From: Candidatus Omnitrophota bacterium
GTDB taxonomy: Bacteria; Omnitrophota; Gorgyraeia; Gygaellales; Profunditerraquicolaceae
Length of the DNA stretch: 9,679 bases
Reading direction: 5' to 3'
Assembly (NCBI GenBank): GCA_016867005.1
Contig: VGKM01000039.1
Location: 1-9,679, forward strand
Shown: positions 6,575-9,679 of the stretch, piece by piece
Layout: each line of letters begins with the position of its first letter
Numbering within the stretch: position 1 is the first letter of the stretch
The notes under the pieces: model-generated
Told to the model about the DNA's origin: nothing
Seen by the model: only the letters and a program-made list of their open reading frames with translations
The model's database searches: none
Made by a program: the position numbers and the translations under genes

Positions 6575-7357
6575 ATGGCTAAAACCTTCTTGCGTTTAAG
6601 GGACTCAGGTTCCGTGTATTTCTGCGATAGTGCCTCCGAGCTGGGGGCCAAGGAATCCAGTTATATAATTGTTGAGCATGACCGCGGGCTTGATTATGCG
6701 CAGGTTGTTTCGCCAACGGACGCTGCCCCGGAGAATATTTCAAAAGAGCCGATAAAAAGGATCGTGCGTATTGCAACTGAGGCGGACATAAAACAAATCG
6801 GGGAGAACCGTCAGAAGGCAAAAGAAGCATTTAATTCCTGCGCAAAAAAGATCACCGAGCATAAGCTTGATATGAAGCTGGTGCAGGCGGAGTACTCTTT
6901 TGACCGCACCAAGATCATATTTTATTTTACGGCTTCAGGAAGGGTGGACTTCAGGGAGCTTGTTAAGGACCTGGCAAAGATATTTAAGGCGAGGATCGAA
7001 CTTCGCCAGATCGGCGTCCGTGATGAGGCGCGCCTTTTCGGCGGGTTTGGCTCCTGCGGCAGGGAACTTTGCTGTAAGAAATTTTTAAAGGACTTTGAGC
7101 CGGTCACTATAAAGATGGCCAAAGAAGAGGGTTTGCCGTTAAACCCTCCGAAAATTTCCGGGTTATGCGGCCGCCTGATGTGCTGTTTAAATTTTGAGTA
7201 CGAAACTTATAAGATACTTTCTAAGGGGCTGCCGCACGAAGGAGAAAAGATAACCACAGAAAAAGGCAAGGGCAAGGTCATCGGCGTTAACGTTTTTAAA
7301 CGCACCGCTACCGTAGAATTGGAAGAAGGCGGTTATTTTGAACTTCACTATAAATAA
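6575..7357 (+). CDS. ricT: PSP1-domain protein of the RicT (YaaT) family
   Basis: This 260-residue protein matches the RicT/YaaT family in length, motifs and position after holB. It has a PSP1 core with FYFTASGRVDFRELVKDLA, RIELRQIGVRDEARLFGG and GSCGRELCC. Six cysteines lie in two matching clusters, C161-C166-C167 (SCGRELCC) and C198-C203-C204 (LCGRLMCC), the hallmark of this family. In B. subtilis RicT works with RicA and RicF in a complex that carries [4Fe-4S] clusters, modulates RNase Y-dependent mRNA processing and affects sporulation and competence. Neither partner is in this window, and the role outside Firmicutes is not established. AAAGGA at 6559-6564 lies 10 nt before the ATG. The gene is 7 nt from holB and shares one base with metG (TAATG). 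Confidence 0.92.
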   Translation: MAKTFLRLRDSGSVYFCDSASELGAKESSYIIVEHDRGLDYAQVVSPTDAAPENISKEPIKRIVRIATEADIKQIGENRQKAKEAFNSCAKKITEHKLDMKLVQAEYSFDRTKIIFYFTASGRVDFRELVKDLAKIFKARIELRQIGVRDEARLFGGFGSCGRELCCKKFLKDFEPVTIKMAKEEGLPLNPPKISGLCGRLMCCLNFEYETYKILSKGLPHEGEKITTEKGKGKVIGVNVFKRTATVELEEGGYFELHYK

Positions 7358-8844
7358 TGGAAAAGAATAAATTTTACATTACAACCCCGCTTTATTATGT
7401 CAATGCATCCCCGCATATCGGGCATTCATATACTACGATTGCCGCGGATTGCCTGAGCCGTTTCATGCGTGCGCAACTGGGCAAGGACAATGTGTTCTTT
7501 CTTACCGGAACTGATGAGCATGGCCAGAAAGTGCAGAAGGCAGCGGACGCAGGAGGTATGAGCCCGCAGGAATTCGCCGATCAAACAGTCAGCCATTTTA
7601 AATCGCTTTGGGAGAAATTGGGTATCTCCTACGATTATTTTATCCGCACGACGGACAAAAAACATGTGGATTTTGTCAGCCGTGTCCTTGAGATCGTATA
7701 TGAAAAAGGCGATATCTACGAGGATGAATACGAGGGGCTGTATTGCACTCCTTGCGAGGCGTTCTGGACGAAAATGCAGGCAGGGGATTCTTTGTGCCCT
7801 GATTGCAAGCGTCCGGTTGAGCTGATCAAAGAGAAAAATTATTTCTTTAAGCTTGCAAAATACCAGGATTGGCTCATTGATCATATAAAGAAGAATCCTG
7901 AATTTATCAAGCCGGAAATAAGGCGCAATGAAGTTTTAAGTTTCCTCTCGCTTAATAAGCTTGACGACCTCTGTATCTCCCGCCCGAAAGAACGGCTCGG
8001 CTGGGGCATACCTTTGCCTTTTAGCTCTGGGCATGTGACTTATGTATGGTTTGATGCGCTTGTCAATTATATCAGCGCAGTCGGGGATTTTAATAACAAG
8101 GGGGAATATAGTTCCCGCTGGTGGCCGGCAGATGTGCAGCTGATCGGTAAAGATATCCTGCGCCAGCATGCTGTTTACTGGCCGATAATGTTAAAGGCGC
8201 TTGGCGTCGAGCTTCCTAAAACTATCTTCGCCCATGGCTGGTGGATGTTGGGTGATTCCAAGATGTCAAAATCCCGGGGTAATGTGGTTAATCCTCTTGA
8301 TATGGCGGAGAAATACGGCATTGATACGTACAGGTATTTTTTATTGCGCGATGTGCCTTTTGGATTAGACGGGAATTTTTCCGAAGAGGCGATCATCAAG
8401 CGTTATAATAGCGACTTGGCCAATGACCTGGGGAACCTGGTTTACCGGACGCTTACGATGATTGAGAAGTATTATCAGGGAAAAATCCCCGAACCAGGGC
8501 CTCGGGATGAAAAAACTAAAGAAATATATAATAAAATAGCGTCATTACCGGAAAAGATTAAAATAGCACTCGCCGATTATAATTTCGGCCTTGCGCTTGA
8601 AGAGATTTGGGCTTTGATCAATCTGGCAAATAAGCATGTTGAGGAAACTAAGCCGTGGAATCTGGCCAAAGAAAACAGGGCTGGGGAGCTGCAGAGTTTT
8701 ATCCGGCTTTTGGCCGATGTGATAAAAAAAGTCAGCGAAGTGCTCTATCCTTTTATGCCTGATACTGCAGAGGCGATAAAAGCGCAGTTTGGCGAAACAG
8801 AGATAAAAAAAGGCAAACCTTTATTCCCCCGTATAGAAACCTGA
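7357..8844 (+). CDS. metG: Methionyl-tRNA synthetase
   Basis: MetRS charges tRNA-Met with methionine using ATP in the cytoplasm. The class I signature HIGH is at residues 20-23 and KMSKS at 302-306. The connective-peptide domain has one complete zinc site, Cys 130 and 133 (CTPC) plus Cys 147 and 150 (CPDC). The substrate-pocket region FLTGTDEHGQKV is intact. The helical anticodon-binding domain begins near ANDLGNL (355) and includes KPWNLAKE (432-439). The protein ends at 495, just after LFPRIE, the point where many homologues continue into a C-terminal tRNA-binding (EMAP/Trbp111-like) domain; that domain is absent. The start is the TAATG overlap with ricT. A Shine-Dalgarno sequence is not obvious nearby, so translation is probably coupled. 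Confidence 0.96.
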   Translation: MEKNKFYITTPLYYVNASPHIGHSYTTIAADCLSRFMRAQLGKDNVFFLTGTDEHGQKVQKAADAGGMSPQEFADQTVSHFKSLWEKLGISYDYFIRTTDKKHVDFVSRVLEIVYEKGDIYEDEYEGLYCTPCEAFWTKMQAGDSLCPDCKRPVELIKEKNYFFKLAKYQDWLIDHIKKNPEFIKPEIRRNEVLSFLSLNKLDDLCISRPKERLGWGIPLPFSSGHVTYVWFDALVNYISAVGDFNNKGEYSSRWWPADVQLIGKDILRQHAVYWPIMLKALGVELPKTIFAHGWWMLGDSKMSKSRGNVVNPLDMAEKYGIDTYRYFLLRDVPFGLDGNFSEEAIIKRYNSDLANDLGNLVYRTLTMIEKYYQGKIPEPGPRDEKTKEIYNKIASLPEKIKIALADYNFGLALEEIWALINLANKHVEETKPWNLAKENRAGELQSFIRLLADVIKKVSEVLYPFMPDTAEAIKAQFGETEIKKGKPLFPRIET

Positions 8845-8849
8845 AGCAT

Positions 8850-9611
8850 ATGTTAATAGACACCCATTGCCACATAGATTTTCCCGAATACAACCAAGAC
8901 AGGGGCGAGGTTATATCCCGCGCCAAAGACAACGGCATTGAATATATTATTAATATCGGTTCCAGCTTAGAAAATTCAGCTGCTTCGGTTGAACTGGCGA
9001 AGAATCATGCTTGTGTTTATGCTGCGGTAGGCGTTCATCCTCATGATGCGGACAGATTTGATCCGGACGGATTAGAAAAACTTGAAACTCTGGCAAGGCA
9101 TGATAAAGTGGTGGCGATCGGAGAAATAGGCCTGGACTATTTTAAAAATTTTTCCAAGGCAGAAAACCAAAAGCCGCTGTTTAAGAAATTGATCGGGCTT
9201 AGCAAAGATCTCGGCCTGCCTTTAGTCATACATAGCCGGCAAGCCGAAGAAGATATCCTGAAGATACTCAAAGAAGAAGAAATAACCAGGGCAGTCGTGC
9301 ATTGTTTTTCAGGAGGAGAAAACTTTTTAAAAGATTGCCTGGATATGGGTTTTTTTATTTCGTTTACCTGTAATATTACATACAAGAAAGCAGATACTAT
9401 AAGAAGGGCCGCGGAATTAGCGCCGCTGGAGCGGATTCTTCTGGAAACCGACGCGCCGTATTTATCGCCTGAAGGCATGAGGGGCAAGAGGAATGAGCCG
9501 GTAAACGTAAGATTTGTTGCGGAAAAAATCGCTGAATTAAAAATGATAAGCTCTGAAGAAGTAGCCAGAGTTACAACCGAGAATGCAAAAAATTTCTTTA
9601 AGCTGAAATGA
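8850..9611 (+). CDS. tatD: TatD-family metal-dependent hydrolase (deoxyribonuclease)
   Basis: This 253-residue TIM-barrel amidohydrolase-fold protein has all the family's metal ligands: H6 and H8 (DTHCHID), E92 (GEIGLDY), H128 (VIHSR), H151 (VHCFSG) and D201 (LLETDAPYLSP). GVHPHD (61-66) is also present. Studied members are Mg-dependent 3'-5' DNA exonucleases linked to DNA repair; some also act on D-aminoacyl-tRNA or RNA, so the physiological substrate here is uncertain. The length is normal (about 255-265). The gene starts 5 nt after metG with only a weak purine run (GAAG at 8843-8846), which suggests coupling. TatD directly after MetRS is a widespread arrangement; the B. subtilis metS-yabD pair is an example. 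Confidence 0.95.
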   Translation: MLIDTHCHIDFPEYNQDRGEVISRAKDNGIEYIINIGSSLENSAASVELAKNHACVYAAVGVHPHDADRFDPDGLEKLETLARHDKVVAIGEIGLDYFKNFSKAENQKPLFKKLIGLSKDLGLPLVIHSRQAEEDILKILKEEEITRAVVHCFSGGENFLKDCLDMGFFISFTCNITYKKADTIRRAAELAPLERILLETDAPYLSPEGMRGKRNEPVNVRFVAEKIAELKMISSEEVARVTTENAKNFFKLK

Positions 9612-9679
9612 CTTCAAAGGTCTCGTTAGTCAAATGCGGAAGCTACGACCCCGGGCTTGTGTATGCTTCTGTAAGAAAA
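9608..9679 (+). CDS. Start of a probable DUF362-family protein, cut by the window edge
   Basis: An ATG overlapping the tatD stop (ATGA at 9608-9611) opens a frame that stays open to the right edge, with 24 residues visible: MTSKVSLVKCGSYDP, then GLVYASVRK. This start resembles DUF362 proteins, which commonly begin with a 'KVxIVKCxxYD...V' strand and often carry ferredoxin-type [4Fe-4S] motifs further on. The assignment rests on this short N-terminus only. The 4-nt overlap indicates that the operon continues beyond the window. Confidence 0.6.
   Translation, partial: MTSKVSLVKCGSYDPGLVYASVRK

Overview
The window carries one continuous series of genes, all on the + strand, from a bacterium. No RNA gene, mobile element, CRISPR array or rho-independent terminator was recognised. 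The right half (about 5024-9679) follows the conserved housekeeping order tmk - holB - ricT (PSP1 domain) - metG - tatD. The same order is known, with extra genes between, from the tmk-holB-yaaT-metS-yabD region of Bacillus subtilis. A DUF362-like gene follows and runs off the right edge. The genes overlap or nearly touch: 14, 19 and 1 nt overlaps, gaps of 7 and 5 nt, then an ATGA overlap. They therefore look like one translationally coupled operon.

The left half (1-5037) is accessory. A 3'-terminal fragment of an unrecognised gene (2-508) is followed by two large predicted lipoproteins. They share a closely related N-terminal HEAT-repeat scaffold but carry different C-terminal modules. The first (523-2664, 713 aa) is HEAT + TPR. 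The second (2743-5037, 764 aa, GTG start) is HEAT + a complete seven-blade WD40 propeller. Their five core HEAT units align without a gap at a fixed offset of 2316 nt, with about 94 of 152 residues identical by hand count. They look like a tandem duplication followed by exchange of the C-terminal domain. Both have lipoboxes (LSGC), so they should be membrane-anchored outside the cytoplasm. They lack any recognisable catalytic domain and are best read as protein-binding scaffolds.

The only sizeable intergenic stretch (78 nt, 2665-2742) lies between the two lipoprotein genes. It holds a candidate sigma70-type promoter and a 12-residue reading frame with a good Shine-Dalgarno sequence. If that promoter is real, the HEAT-WD40 gene heads the tmk-holB-ricT-metG-tatD transcript, because its 3' end overlaps the tmk start.

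The organism cannot be fixed from the sequence alone. The moderate-to-low GC, the lipoprotein signals, a RicT-type protein outside an obvious sporulation context, the DUF362 neighbour and the repeat-rich lipoproteins suggest an uncultivated diderm lineage such as Omnitrophota. This is an inference of moderate to low confidence.
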